Part shown: in pieces, positions 25,273 through 34,688 of the stretch | Layout: every line of letters starts with the position of its first letter | Numbering within the stretch: the stretch's first letter is position 1 | Notes under the pieces: generated by a model | Told to the model about the DNA's origin: nothing | The model's input: the letters and a program-made list of their open reading frames with translations, nothing else | The model's database searches: none | Made by a program: the position numbers and the translations under genes | Assembly (NCBI RefSeq): GCF_965248315.1 | Contig: NZ_CBDFIX010000002.1 | Location: 2,046,001-2,110,000 of the forward strand | Direction of reading: 5' to 3' | Origin: Ulvibacterium sp965248315 | Lineage (GTDB): Bacteria > Bacteroidota > Bacteroidia > Flavobacteriales > Flavobacteriaceae | DNA: 64,000 bases

Positions 25273-25592
25273 TACTGATAACATTTGGGCTATTCGTGAT
25301 GGTTCTTACCCTCTTTTATCCTCAAAACAAAGGAGAACTTGTGGTTGGTGAAAGAATCCATTTCAGCAAGATCGAGTCCAATAAAACCATCACGACTATA
25401 GAAGAAATCAAGTTTAAAAGTTCCATCGAGTGCGTAAAGCACTATAATAAATTGGTTTGTAAGCTCGCAAAGCAGAATACGGGCTACGATTTGGATACTT
25501 GGACCCATAACACCTTTATAATCTCAAATGGTTCTCTGGAGGTATCTAGGTTTGGAAATCATATCAGATTAACGAAGACCTTGGAAAAATAA
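25269..25592 (+). CDS. Small protein with N-terminal membrane segment, unknown
   Basis: I do not recognise this 107-residue protein. A hydrophobic stretch (residues 2-16) could be a signal anchor or uncleaved signal. The rest contains two Cys (CVKHYNKLVCKL) and looks alpha/beta. It overlaps the MBL gene stop by ATGA, so it is translationally coupled to it, and a strong terminator follows it. That conserved arrangement is the main evidence that it is a real gene. Confidence 0.65.
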   Translation: MILITFGLFVMVLTLFYPQNKGELVVGERIHFSKIESNKTITTIEEIKFKSSIECVKHYNKLVCKLAKQNTGYDLDTWTHNTFIISNGSLEVSRFGNHIRLTKTLEK

Positions 25593-25616
25593 GGAAATGC
25601 ATCCGTACAGGTAACG

Positions 25617-25647
25617 ACGGTTTGGGAAAACGCCCAAACCGTTTTTT
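25617..25647 (+). terminator. Terminator of the MBL operon
   Basis: A perfect 10-bp stem (25617-25626 with 25633-25642) with a 6-nt loop is followed by six T. Confidence 0.92.
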
Positions 25648-25731
25648 GTATAATTAGAGTATCTTGTAATCACAAACGCCCCTGCCGCTAATACATAAGA
25701 TATTTGAATACCATTTTCATACTTGCAGCCA

Positions 25732-26202
25732 ATGCATAAGATAACGCTAAAAAAAGGGGAAATTCTACAAAAACCCGGAGAGTTTAATAGCAAAATCTAT
25801 GTAGTAAAGTCGGGTTTGTTACGGAGTTACACCATCGACAAAAAAGGAAAGGAACATATCTTTATGTTCGCTCCCGAGGGTTGGGTCATCGCCGATAACA
25901 TTCCTCCCGAATTGCAAACGGGTTTGTACATAGATGCCCTCGAAGATTCCAGCATTATTATTAGAAACAAGGACATAAACAACGAAGGTGAAAATGTGGG
26001 CCCTTTGGTAAAAAGACTGTGGGTCCTTCAAAAAAGGGTGCTCATGTTAATGAGTTCTTCCGCCATAGAACGCTATCAGGATTTCATTGAGACGTATCCG
26101 GAAATTACAAAAAGAATTCCACAGCGTATGATAGCCTCTTATTTGGGGATAACCCCTGAGGCATTAAGCAAAGTTAAAACTGAAAGAATGCGCAAATCCT
26201 AA
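25732..26202 (+). CDS. Crp/Fnr-family regulator, short form
   Basis: The product has a cyclic-nucleotide-binding-type beta-roll (KKGEILQKPGEFNSKIYVVKSG as the first strands, then FAPEGWVIADN) and a C-terminal HTH (RMIASYLGITPEALSKVK). Read from ATG 25732 it has 156 residues, about 30 fewer than usual. The missing part is the N-terminal helix before the roll. Upstream TTG 25723 would add only three residues. It is probably the regulator of the following membrane protein gene, which lies 72 bp downstream. Confidence 0.8.
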   Translation: MHKITLKKGEILQKPGEFNSKIYVVKSGLLRSYTIDKKGKEHIFMFAPEGWVIADNIPPELQTGLYIDALEDSSIIIRNKDINNEGENVGPLVKRLWVLQKRVLMLMSSSAIERYQDFIETYPEITKRIPQRMIASYLGITPEALSKVKTERMRKS

Positions 26203-26274
26203 CGCCATTTCTTAATCTACATTAATGCGTAACCCCATGAGATGTAGGATATTTGATTTTTAAAATCTATTCTA

Positions 26275-26733
26275 ATGAAAATCATATCAGTTTTATTCAA
26301 GATATCTTCCATCCTATGGATTATTTGGGGTTTGGTACATGTGCTTGCCGGGATAATGACAATGAAAGGTGTATTGACCGATGATATTTCGGCCTCGATT
26401 ATTGGAATTGCCGATGCCGTTGACCCAAGCATATTGCAAATGGACTATCCCAAAGCCGCTGGAGCCGTCATTGGACAACATGGATTCAATTTATTTTGGA
26501 TTGGACTGGTAACTTTTTTAGCCGCATTCTATATTTGGAAGGGAAATAAAAATGCTGTTTTTTTGGCCGCAATAACCGGAGGTCTAGCGGATTTGGGCTA
26601 TTTCATTTTCATGGATTTGGGGAACTATGTAAAGTTCTTTCCAGGAACGGTTATGACCATAGTCTCATCATTGGCCATTATCACTAGTTTTTATGCCTTA
26701 TTCAAAAATAAGAAGCCGGATAGGGCGGAATAA
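26275..26733 (+). CDS. Four-helix membrane protein, unknown
   Basis: This 152-residue protein has membrane segments at about residues 8-28, 70-90, 97-115 and 122-142 with short loops. HVLAGIMTMKGV and GQHGFNLFWIG contain the only conserved-looking His. No family was recognised. It lies downstream of the Crp-like gene and ends with a near-perfect terminator, so the two may be one unit. Confidence 0.68.
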   Translation: MKIISVLFKISSILWIIWGLVHVLAGIMTMKGVLTDDISASIIGIADAVDPSILQMDYPKAAGAVIGQHGFNLFWIGLVTFLAAFYIWKGNKNAVFLAAITGGLADLGYFIFMDLGNYVKFFPGTVMTIVSSLAIITSFYALFKNKKPDRAE

Positions 26734-26769
26734 AAATCAGCATATAACATATTGGATAATAGCGGCAAT

Positions 26770-26798
26770 AGCGCAAACTATTTAGTTTGCGCTTTTTT
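26770..26798 (+). terminator. Terminator after the membrane-protein gene
   Basis: A perfect 10-bp stem (26770-26779 with 26784-26793), 4-nt loop, then TTTTTT. Confidence 0.93.
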
Positions 26799-26873
26799 AG
26801 TATCTTTTGATCGCGAAAAATCGCATGGGGAAATCTCGGGATAAGGCGATAACTGCTCAAAAATCTGGTATAT

Positions 26874-27353
26874 ATGAAACAAGTAATGACCTGTATGGTT
26901 TTGGTAATTATGGCTGGTTCCTGTAAGGATGCGAAGAAACCCGATGAAGCACCAAAAACGGTTGTGGATAAAATAACGGAAGAAGAAGCCCTGGGTTTGC
27001 TACATCAATGGACGGAGGCCTATCTGGCCGGTGATGCAACTCCGTTGCAGGAAATCCTTGATGAATCTTGGGTGTACTCCGGTTCCCCGGATGGCACGGT
27101 ATCGGATAAGGATGCTACCATTACCGAATTTGCCAATGCAGACTATACATTTGAGGACATTACTTATGAAGGTTTGTATGTTCGTCTTTATGATGATGTT
27201 GCAGTGGTCCGAGGATCGGAAAGAATGGTAATCGTCGGAAATTCAGGTAAGGACACCACAAAGTTGGCACTTCGTTTTACTGATGTATATCAAAAAAAGG
27301 ATGGGAAAATCAGGGCTATAGCCACGCATAGCTCTCCCATCACGGAAGAGTGA
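26874..27353 (+). CDS. NTF2-like (DUF4440/SnoaL-type) lipoprotein
   Basis: A lipobox MAGSC (Cys17) precedes a 120-residue NTF2-like domain: LLHQWTEAYLAGD, LDESWVYSGSPDG, VRLYDDVAVVRGSERM and a final strand. The DUF4440 pattern (cone fold with a pocket) suggests small-molecule binding or hydrolysis, but no catalytic residues can be named. It stands between a terminator and a convergent peptidase gene. Confidence 0.78.
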   Translation: MKQVMTCMVLVIMAGSCKDAKKPDEAPKTVVDKITEEEALGLLHQWTEAYLAGDATPLQEILDESWVYSGSPDGTVSDKDATITEFANADYTFEDITYEGLYVRLYDDVAVVRGSERMVIVGNSGKDTTKLALRFTDVYQKKDGKIRAIATHSSPITEE

Positions 27354-27382
27354 AACGGTTTATTGCGAATATTCATTGGGTG

Positions 27383-28360
27383 CTACGGTTTTATGAACAA
27401 GGTTGGATCGGTTACGCTAATTCCATCAGGATGCTCCAGAAAATAATCCGCAATATGTTTGTATAGCTGAAGATGGTCCTCAACGCCATCCCAATTCCAA
27501 TTGTCATTGATTTCGTCTTGCGGGGTATGTATCCCTCCCAAACCAAGAGGTTCTGCAATTTTACCTCCTTTTAAACGATTCCCAGTCCAAAGTGTCAATG
27601 CCGGAATTCCTTTTTTAAGGAATGATGCCGTATCAAAATTCGCGTTCAGATCATCTACCCAATCAGGACTGATATAATACCAACCCAAGGGATTTAGTAT
27701 CGTTTTGACTTCATCAATAAAATCGACTCCCTGTCTGGGAAAAATAAAATAATCCTCCCGCGGTCCGGAAACATTAAAGCCATCGATATTTAGACAAATT
27801 ATAATGTCCTCACTTGGAAAAATGGGATGGTCTACATAAAATTTGCTTCCATGAAGACCAAGTTCCTCACCCGCAGTTGCTACGAAAACCAAGTTATACC
27901 TTGGAGTGCCGGCGTTTTTGAATTTCCGGGCAAGTTCCAGCAGTGCGGCGACCCCCACGGCATTATCCCGTGCACCGTTATATATGGTATCTTTTTGGCC
28001 TTCTTCTTTTTGTATGCCCAGACCGTCATAATGTGCCATAAACACTACTGATTTTTTGCTTGCGGTACCGGCCTTGATAAATCCTACTACATTGGATTCC
28101 ATTTCTGCTTCCCCGGGAAATGGAAATTTTTGGTAAAAAGAGTTACCATTAATAGGCTGAAGCCCTATTGACTTCAACTGCTCGGCGATATAGTTTGCGG
28201 CAAGGCGGATTCCCCGGCTGCCGGTTCCCCGACCTTCCAATTTATCCGAAGCTAGAAATTCGGTATGGGTCCTTATATTTTCCTTGGACTGTGTATGGAG
28301 TACAAATGGTAATACCAGTAATATGAAACTCCACGAGATTCTTTGATTTAAAATCATCAT
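27383..28360 (-). CDS. M28-family zinc aminopeptidase, exported
   Basis: The 325-residue protein has a signal peptide ending near LHTQ. All five zinc-site residues of M28 are readable in order: His in AHYDG, bridging Asp in GARDNA, the catalytic/metal Glu pair in AGEELG, Asp in NIDGF and His in GIHTPQDE. It trims peptides or cyclizes N-terminal Gln in the periplasm; the substrate is not decided. The gene is single and convergent with the NTF2-like lipoprotein gene (30 bp apart). Confidence 0.92.
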   Translation of the reverse strand: MMILNQRISWSFILLVLPFVLHTQSKENIRTHTEFLASDKLEGRGTGSRGIRLAANYIAEQLKSIGLQPINGNSFYQKFPFPGEAEMESNVVGFIKAGTASKKSVVFMAHYDGLGIQKEEGQKDTIYNGARDNAVGVAALLELARKFKNAGTPRYNLVFVATAGEELGLHGSKFYVDHPIFPSEDIIICLNIDGFNVSGPREDYFIFPRQGVDFIDEVKTILNPLGWYYISPDWVDDLNANFDTASFLKKGIPALTLWTGNRLKGGKIAEPLGLGGIHTPQDEINDNWNWDGVEDHLQLYKHIADYFLEHPDGISVTDPTLFIKP

Positions 28361-28486
28361 AAAAATGCATTAGGGTTCCCTTTAATGAGTCCGGTTTTTC
28401 CCATTCGTTTCATCGGTAGGTAAAAAAACTTAAATGAGCAGAAGAAGGTTTTTGGAATAGAGAGAAGTATATTGTAGCTTTTAAGG

Positions 28487-28498
28487 GTATTGCAATAC
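28487..28498. promoter_or_regulatory. Palindrome before the AlkD-like gene
   Basis: GTATTGCAATAC is a perfect 12-bp palindrome 50 bp upstream of the ATG at 28548. TAGCTTTT just upstream (28475-28482) resembles a -7 box, which would place the palindrome near the transcription start. Confidence 0.35.
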
Positions 28499-28547
28499 AT
28501 GTGCAAGAGACCACTGTAAATCTCTCTGTCCAACTTAAGAAAAAAGT

Positions 28548-29390
28548 ATGACCCAATTAAGATTACCGGAAGCTCCAAATTCCATTCAGAAAGGTGTCCC
28601 CTTGAAACTTGTTCTGGACAGGCCAGCAATTACGCAGTTGGGAAGCAATTTGAACTTGGTGTACAAAACTTTTGATAAACAGTCCTTTGTTAAGGAAGCG
28701 ATATCCCATATAGAACCTCTAACCCTTAAGGAACGCGGTTTAAAGATAGCGGAGGTATTAAAAAAGTATTTGCCCAATACCTATTCAGAGGCGATTGCCG
28801 TACTATTGGCATCACTTACCCCACCCTTACAGGATACGGAAAACCTGGGACTGTCCGGAATGTTCTATTTGCCCCATGTAAGTTTTGTGGAACAATATGG
28901 CCTGGACAGAAATTATAATAACAATGAAGATCCCTTTGCCATTTCTATGAAGGCACAATACGAACTGACAAAACGGTTTTCTTCGGAGTTTTCGATCCGC
29001 ACCTTTATTATCGACCAACCCGATCGAACATTTTCCGTTTTGTATGATTGGATGAACGACCCAGATCCGCATGTACGAAGACTGTGTTCGGAAGGGACCA
29101 GACCTAGATTACCTTGGGCACAAAAAATCAGTTTATTGGTGGAAGACCCAAATCCCTCTTTGCCGATTCTAGAAAAATTAAAGAATGATGAAAACCTTTA
29201 TGTAAGGCGAAGCGTGGCAAACCATGTTGGGGATATTGCCAAGGACAATCTGGATTTGGCCTTGCAATTGTGTGAAAGCTGGCTTAAGGATGCTTCCAAG
29301 GAGCTAAAATGGGTCATTCGTCATGCTTTGAGGCATCCGGCGAAAAAAAATGTGGAGAAGGCCCTGGAACTTCGTACAAGGGCAAAATAA
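28548..29390 (+). CDS. HEAT-repeat DNA-alkylation-repair-like protein
   Basis: The 280-residue all-helical protein has repeated helical hairpins: WMNDPDPHVRRLCSEGTRPRLPW, LEKLKNDENLYVRRSVANHVGDIAKD and WVIRHALRHPAKK. This matches the AlkD-like/COG4335 group that binds DNA through HEAT repeats and removes bulky alkylated bases. The conserved Trp/Asp/Arg surface of AlkD is only partly visible, so the enzymatic activity is inferred from family. It is a single gene between two minus-strand genes. Confidence 0.82.
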   Translation: MTQLRLPEAPNSIQKGVPLKLVLDRPAITQLGSNLNLVYKTFDKQSFVKEAISHIEPLTLKERGLKIAEVLKKYLPNTYSEAIAVLLASLTPPLQDTENLGLSGMFYLPHVSFVEQYGLDRNYNNNEDPFAISMKAQYELTKRFSSEFSIRTFIIDQPDRTFSVLYDWMNDPDPHVRRLCSEGTRPRLPWAQKISLLVEDPNPSLPILEKLKNDENLYVRRSVANHVGDIAKDNLDLALQLCESWLKDASKELKWVIRHALRHPAKKNVEKALELRTRAK

Positions 29391-29434
29391 TAGGATGCCA
29401 AAATTCCTATCGCCCAAACCACCACACACTCCGG

Positions 29435-30319
29435 TCAATTCAACTTCTCCTTAAAAAAGTCGATCGTTCTTTGCCAGGCCAGTTCCGCTGCCTCCTTGTC
29501 GTATCGCGGCGTGCTGGTATTGTGAAAGCCATGGTTTACATCCGGATACATGAACGCCTTATATTCCTTCCCAAGGGCTTTTAAGGCTTCTTCGTAAGCT
29601 GGCCAACCCGCATTTACCCGGGTATCCAATCCGGCAAACTGAAGCATAAGGGGTGCATTAATTTGATCGATATCCTCTTTGGGCTGTCCTCCATAAAAAG
29701 GAACGGCCGCGGCCAGGTCCGGTATTTTTACGGCCATCATATTGGAAATCCAGCCCCCGAAGCAAAAGCCGACCACCCCGATTTTTCCGCTACAATCCTT
29801 GTGTGATTTTAGATAGTTATACGCAGCGATAAAGTCCTCCAACATTTCATTCCGGTCCCTTTTTCGTTGTAGGATCCTCCCTTCATCGTCATTGCCAGGA
29901 TACCCGCCTAGAGGGGTCAAGGCATCGGGTGCCAAGGTAATGAACCCGTCCAGGGCCGCCCTTCGTGCCGTATCCTCAATATAGGGGTTCAACCCCCGGT
30001 TTTCATGGACTACGACGATTCCTCCCAACGTTCCTTTAGCGTCCTTGGGTTTGGAGAGCAGCCCTTTGATATCTCCACCGCCTTGGGGTGAATTATAGGT
30101 TATATAATCCGAATCCAATCTGGGATCATTTTTTTTGACCAGCATAGTATCTACGTAGTTGGGCATTAAAAAACTCATCAACGAAGAAACGGTCATACCG
30201 CCCACGGCATAGAGCCCTAATTTTTCAATGAATTCCCGACGTTGGATTTTATTGTGGGCATAGTCATCATACAGGTCAAATACTTCTTGTTTGATGTCCT
30301 CTTTCTTAAGGTTTTCCAT
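29435..30319 (-). CDS. Dienelactone hydrolase-family protein with Tat-like leader
   Basis: The 294-residue protein has the DLH nucleophile elbow GFCFGG (Cys), Asp in FAGLDTRV and His in VNHGFHN, a Cys-Asp-His triad. VVVHENRGLNPYIEDTARR is the usual oxyanion segment. Before the domain, RREFIEKLGLYAVGG matches a twin-arginine motif and hydrophobic stretch, but with about 25 residues ahead of it. Export as a folded protein is therefore possible. It hydrolyses lactones or esters; the physiological substrate is unknown. It lies 34 bp downstream of the response regulator gene on the same strand. Confidence 0.88.
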   Translation of the reverse strand: MENLKKEDIKQEVFDLYDDYAHNKIQRREFIEKLGLYAVGGMTVSSLMSFLMPNYVDTMLVKKNDPRLDSDYITYNSPQGGGDIKGLLSKPKDAKGTLGGIVVVHENRGLNPYIEDTARRAALDGFITLAPDALTPLGGYPGNDDEGRILQRKRDRNEMLEDFIAAYNYLKSHKDCSGKIGVVGFCFGGWISNMMAVKIPDLAAAVPFYGGQPKEDIDQINAPLMLQFAGLDTRVNAGWPAYEEALKALGKEYKAFMYPDVNHGFHNTSTPRYDKEAAELAWQRTIDFFKEKLN

Positions 30320-30352
30320 TTTACCGTCTTTAATGTTGCCTATTTCGCCAGA

Positions 30353-31051
30353 TTATAACAAAGTCTTTAAAAAATCTTCTTTGTAGGCCCTTCCGATAGG
30401 AACTTTGTTTTGATTTATAAGATAAATCAAATTCCCCGAAATCCGTTCGATCTTTTCTGAATTTATGATATAGGATCTATGTACGCGGAAAAAGGGAAGC
30501 CCTTCCAGTTCATCCATCCAGTGCCGTAAGGGTTCGTTGGACAGCAGTTTCCGTTTAAGGGTACATATTTCAGTATAATCTGCGTCTGATTGGATATGGA
30601 TGATATCGCTTATCCTAATTTTTATGTGTTCGTGTCCCGATTTGATGTAGATCTCCTTTTTCAGCTTGTTTTCCATGGTTATTTTACCGCCTTCATCCAT
30701 TTGACTTATACGAGGTACTTTGGAAATGGCCTGCAGGAAGCGTTGAAACGAGAAAGGCTTTAAAAGGTAATCCACCACGTTTAAATCGTATCCTTCCAGG
30801 GCATAATCTGGGAATGCAGTAGTTAATATCACATGCGGCGGATGGGGTAAGGTTTTTAAAAATTCTATTCCGGAGATTTTGGGAAGGTGAATATCCAGGA
30901 ACATCAGATCTACCTTTTCCTTTTTCAAGAATTCCATGGCCGAAATGGCATCGGAAAACACCTCTTTTAGGGTTAGGGTACCCACATCGGCAATGAATTT
31001 TTTTAAAATCCGCTGGGCCGGTGGCTGATCCTCTATAATGATACAATTCAT
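30353..31051 (-). CDS. LytTR-family response regulator
   Basis: The 232-residue protein has an N-terminal receiver (IIEDQPPAQRIL acidic pair, phospho-acceptor Asp in LMFLDIHLP, Lys in LLKPF) and a C-terminal LytTR DNA-binding domain from about residue 130 (IHIQSDADYTEI, FRVHRSYIIN). Its start overlaps the stop of the sensor kinase gene by ATGA. It probably controls the divergent TonB receptor at 32268 or the nearby hydrolase. Confidence 0.93.
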   Translation of the reverse strand: MNCIIIEDQPPAQRILKKFIADVGTLTLKEVFSDAISAMEFLKKEKVDLMFLDIHLPKISGIEFLKTLPHPPHVILTTAFPDYALEGYDLNVVDYLLKPFSFQRFLQAISKVPRISQMDEGGKITMENKLKKEIYIKSGHEHIKIRISDIIHIQSDADYTEICTLKRKLLSNEPLRHWMDELEGLPFFRVHRSYIINSEKIERISGNLIYLINQNKVPIGRAYKEDFLKTLL

Positions 31052-32055
31052 TGTGCTTTCGTTTTTTCCAATTGTAGCTCCAAATGCACTTCAAAATTTC
31101 CATTTCTCCGGTCGATGTCCAGTCGATGCTTATTGGGATATAGCAGTTGCAAACGTTTTTTTACGTTTTCTAGACCAATACCCTTGGCCACAGTATCCAG
31201 GGCATCGGATGATTCAAAATTGTTTTTACAATAGAATTTCAAGGTATGGCCCTCTAATCGTAGATCAATATCAATGGTAATATTACTAGACTGCCCGGAT
31301 TGGCTGTGCTTAAAGGCATTTTCAATAAAAACGATTAAAATCAGGGGCGCTATTTTATAGTCCGAGGCGATATTTTGCGTGTTAAACTTGACCTCCCCTC
31401 GTTCCTCGATTTGCAGTTTATTCAACTTTACGAAATTATGCAGCTGTTCTATTTCCTTGGCCAAGGGAACAAACTTCTCCTTGCATTCGTACAACATATA
31501 CCGAAGTACCCCGCTAAGCTCAAGAATAATTTCCGGGGTCTTGGCCGAATTTTCCAAGGCATGCGAATAGAGATTATTCAAATTGTTGAACAAAAAATGG
31601 GGATTGATCTGGGAACGTAAAAACTGAAGTTCGCTTTCTTGGATGGTACTGGTGAGCTCGTCTATTTGTCGCTGTTTTTGAAGGGCATCCCATCCAAATT
31701 TGAATCCGGATAGAATTACAATGATCGGCAGTACGTCAAATAAGGCAAAATAAATCCCTGGGAAGATCCGGGCCCTACGGGTACCGGCAAAAAATATTTG
31801 TTCCAATATGAATTCCTCGATCAAAATCACAGCAAAAATGACCAAGGCCACCCATCCGAAGAAAGCCCACTGTTTTTTTCGGTACAGGAATCGGGGCATT
31901 AAATAATAGGTTATAAAGGCGGCTGCCAGGGCATAGCTCAAAAAAGACCATATTTGGAATCCATCAATGCCTGGATTGTTCCTATCAAAGGAATAGAATA
32001 GCAGCACCAGGATGTGCAATACAATCTGAAAAAAGAGTTCTTTTCTTGAAATCAC
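31048..32055 (-). CDS. LytS/YehU-type sensor histidine kinase
   Basis: The 335-residue protein has four N-terminal membrane segments (about residues 8-25, 35-52, 67-88 and 102-122), then the His_kinase motif INPHFLFNNLNNLYS with the phospho-acceptor His, and an ATPase domain (FIENAFKHS, GIGLENVKKRL). The start is GTG at 32055. Its stop overlaps the LytTR regulator gene (ATGA). It faces the TonB receptor gene at 32268, with 212 bp between. Confidence 0.92.
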   Translation of the reverse strand: MISRKELFFQIVLHILVLLFYSFDRNNPGIDGFQIWSFLSYALAAAFITYYLMPRFLYRKKQWAFFGWVALVIFAVILIEEFILEQIFFAGTRRARIFPGIYFALFDVLPIIVILSGFKFGWDALQKQRQIDELTSTIQESELQFLRSQINPHFLFNNLNNLYSHALENSAKTPEIILELSGVLRYMLYECKEKFVPLAKEIEQLHNFVKLNKLQIEERGEVKFNTQNIASDYKIAPLILIVFIENAFKHSQSGQSSNITIDIDLRLEGHTLKFYCKNNFESSDALDTVAKGIGLENVKKRLQLLYPNKHRLDIDRRNGNFEVHLELQLEKTKAQ

Positions 32056-32267
32056 AAGAATGGAAATTTGAATAGCCTAAACTAAAGTATAAAAGGTAAC
32101 CCATAAAAAGATGTATTCCAAACGACGTTCTTTCCCCCCTGAACAACAGGGCTACATGAATTTTCAAGGATAATTGTCGATTGGGGCCATATACATGTCG
32201 TTTATAGGATTTTGTTTTCAATTTTTTCTTAAGAATTACATCTTTGAAAGCATAATTGGAATACCCT

Positions 32268-34658
32268 ATGAATTTGAAATCAAAATGTCTTGCTTATTTC
32301 TTGTTTAGCTTTTTCATGGCTATCTGTACAACTTTTGCCCAAAATACAGGCCCTATTACCATAAAGGGTATAGTAGTGGAGCAGACTGGAGGACAGCCGG
32401 TGTCCTTTGCCACCATAATGGTTGCGGATAACGAGACCAAAAAACCGATAAGCGGTACTACCACTTTGGACGATGGAAGTTTTGTCCTGGAGACAGAGGC
32501 GAATAATTTTTATATTGAAATCAGTTTCCTAGGTTTCCAAACACGGACCTTTGGCCAGCCCGAGGTACGGAGTAAAACCATTGATTTGGGCACTATTGAA
32601 CTTTCCGAGGATGCCGAGCAATTGAATGAAGTGGTTGTCCGTGGCGAAGAATCCGTGACGGAATTTAAGCTGGACAAGCGTGTTTTTAACGTGGGAAAGG
32701 ATTTGAGCAGCACCGGAGCAAGTGCCTTGGATGTCTTGAACAACGTACCCTCCGTAAATGTAAGTATCGAGGGCCAGATAAGTCTAAGGGGAAGTGCAGG
32801 GGTACAGGTGCTCATCAACGGAAAACCCTCCATAATTGCCAGTGAGGAAGGGAATACCTTGGGCACCATTACCGCGGATATGATCGATAGGGTAGAGGTC
32901 ATCACCAATCCATCTGCCAAATACGATGCGGAGGGCACATCGGGTATTATCAATATTGTAATTAAAAAAGAGGAAAGGAAGGGGTTTAACGGTTCCGTTT
33001 CCGTAAATGCCGGGGCACCAGAGAACAATAGTGTGGGGATAAGCTTAAACCGGAGGACAGAGAAGTTTAATCTATTCAGTCAGATAGGGGTAGGATTTCG
33101 AGATCTGCCCAATGACATTGAAAATAGGAACGTGGATTTGATAAACAATACCACCATTTTGACCACGGGTGAGGAATTCAGGAATGAAAACTATTACAAT
33201 TTTATATTGGGAACCGACTACTACCTAAGCCCCAATGACGTTATAACCCTCTCGGGAAATTTTGCGCTGGAGCTTGAAGACCAACCTTCTACCACTAATT
33301 TTGCCGCATTGGATGCCTCGGATGAAATTACCTCTCAATGGGAACGTAACGAAACCACGGAAGCCACCAATCCAAAATTCCAATATGAACTGCAGTATAA
33401 AAAAGATTTTAAAGGGGATGAGGATCATACATTAATGTTCAGTGCATTGGGGAGCTTCTTTGGAAAGGACCAATCCTCGGATTTTCTGGATACCACAATT
33501 TCCGGAGAGGACAATGATGATGCGCAACGGACCCGAACTGATTTTAAGGAATCCGTTTTTACCTTTAAATTGGACTATACCTTACCTCTTGCCAAGAAAT
33601 GGACCGTGGAGACTGGAACACAGTATGTCCTCAATGACGTAAGCAATGATTTTGAGGTCAATGATCTGATAGGGGGGGAATTTATAAACGACCCCGGTCT
33701 TACCAATATTTTTGAATTTGATCAGAAGGTTTTGGGACTTTATGGTACAGGAGCGTATGAAGGGGAAAAATGGGGGGTAAAGGCTGGTGTGCGTTTGGAG
33801 CAAACGGATTTGAACACCATACTTATCAATACCAATGAGATCAATGATCAGAATTATACCAATCTATTTCCCAGCGTACATACCTCCTATAAGTTTTCCG
33901 AAAAGATATCGTTGCAGGCTGGGTACTCAAAACGTATTTATAGGCCACGGCTCTGGGATTTAAATCCTTTTTTCAATATCCGGAACAATTTTAACATTCG
34001 TCAAGGTAATCCGGACTTAATGCCTGAATTTACCGATTCCTATGAGCTTACCAGTATTTTCTTTGTAGGCAGGACTTCCCTAAATTTTGGAGTCTATCAT
34101 CGGTACACCACAGATGTAATTGAGAGAATATCCATTTTTGAGAACAACGTGAATACCGTTAGACCGGAGAATATTGGTACCAATAGGTCCACGGGGATCG
34201 AGTTCAATACCAAATATAGTCCTGTTAAATGGCTAACCCTTAATGCAGACTTTAACTATAGCCAGTTTGCTCGCGATGGATTTTTTGATGATACCGTCTT
34301 CGATTTCAGTGCAAACCAATGGTCTTCCAAATTGATGACCAAAGTGAAGCTCCCAGCGGATATTGATTTGGAAGCTACTGGAAATTATCGATCTAGTTAT
34401 GAGACCGTTCAGGGTAGAATAAGTGAAATGGCTTTTTTGGACCTGGGCCTACGGAAAAAATTATTTAAGGGAAGGGGCGTGCTGAATTTAAGTGTACGGG
34501 ATGCCTTTGCATCCAGAATACGTGAAAATGAAATAAGTCAGGAAAACTTCTTTATCTATAGTCGCCGCTTAAGGGGCACTTTTGTGGCCTTCGGATTCAG
34601 TTACGGTTTTGGAAAAGGGGAAGCCATGGAGTTTACCGGGGCAAGAAGGAGATTTTAA
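32268..34658 (+). CDS. TonB-dependent receptor (outer-membrane beta-barrel, OMP_b-brl_3 type)
   Basis: From ATG 32268 the protein (796 residues) has a signal peptide, a carboxypeptidase-regulatory-like domain (ITIKGIVVEQTGGQPV, about residues 30-110), a plug (SGASALDVLNNVPSVNVS, VRVITNPSAKYDAEG, about 120-230) and a C-terminal barrel ending with an aromatic-rich strand. A TTG at 32256 is less likely. No SusD partner follows, which argues for iron, vitamin or peptide uptake rather than a polysaccharide-utilisation SusCD pair. It is divergent from a LytS/LytTR two-component pair and is followed by a PepSY protein. Confidence 0.92.
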   Translation: MNLKSKCLAYFLFSFFMAICTTFAQNTGPITIKGIVVEQTGGQPVSFATIMVADNETKKPISGTTTLDDGSFVLETEANNFYIEISFLGFQTRTFGQPEVRSKTIDLGTIELSEDAEQLNEVVVRGEESVTEFKLDKRVFNVGKDLSSTGASALDVLNNVPSVNVSIEGQISLRGSAGVQVLINGKPSIIASEEGNTLGTITADMIDRVEVITNPSAKYDAEGTSGIINIVIKKEERKGFNGSVSVNAGAPENNSVGISLNRRTEKFNLFSQIGVGFRDLPNDIENRNVDLINNTTILTTGEEFRNENYYNFILGTDYYLSPNDVITLSGNFALELEDQPSTTNFAALDASDEITSQWERNETTEATNPKFQYELQYKKDFKGDEDHTLMFSALGSFFGKDQSSDFLDTTISGEDNDDAQRTRTDFKESVFTFKLDYTLPLAKKWTVETGTQYVLNDVSNDFEVNDLIGGEFINDPGLTNIFEFDQKVLGLYGTGAYEGEKWGVKAGVRLEQTDLNTILINTNEINDQNYTNLFPSVHTSYKFSEKISLQAGYSKRIYRPRLWDLNPFFNIRNNFNIRQGNPDLMPEFTDSYELTSIFFVGRTSLNFGVYHRYTTDVIERISIFENNVNTVRPENIGTNRSTGIEFNTKYSPVKWLTLNADFNYSQFARDGFFDDTVFDFSANQWSSKLMTKVKLPADIDLEATGNYRSSYETVQGRISEMAFLDLGLRKKLFKGRGVLNLSVRDAFASRIRENEISQENFFIYSRRLRGTFVAFGFSYGFGKGEAMEFTGARRRF

Positions 34659-34660
34659 TC

Positions 34661-34668
34661 TATTTTTG
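34661..34668 (+). promoter_or_regulatory. Promoter -7 box of the PepSY gene
   Basis: TATTTTTG is an exact TAnnTTTG, 2 bp past the receptor stop and 20 bp before the PepSY ATG. It allows separate expression from the receptor. Confidence 0.45.
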
Positions 34669-34688
34669 CGGCCGAATAAACTTGGGTT

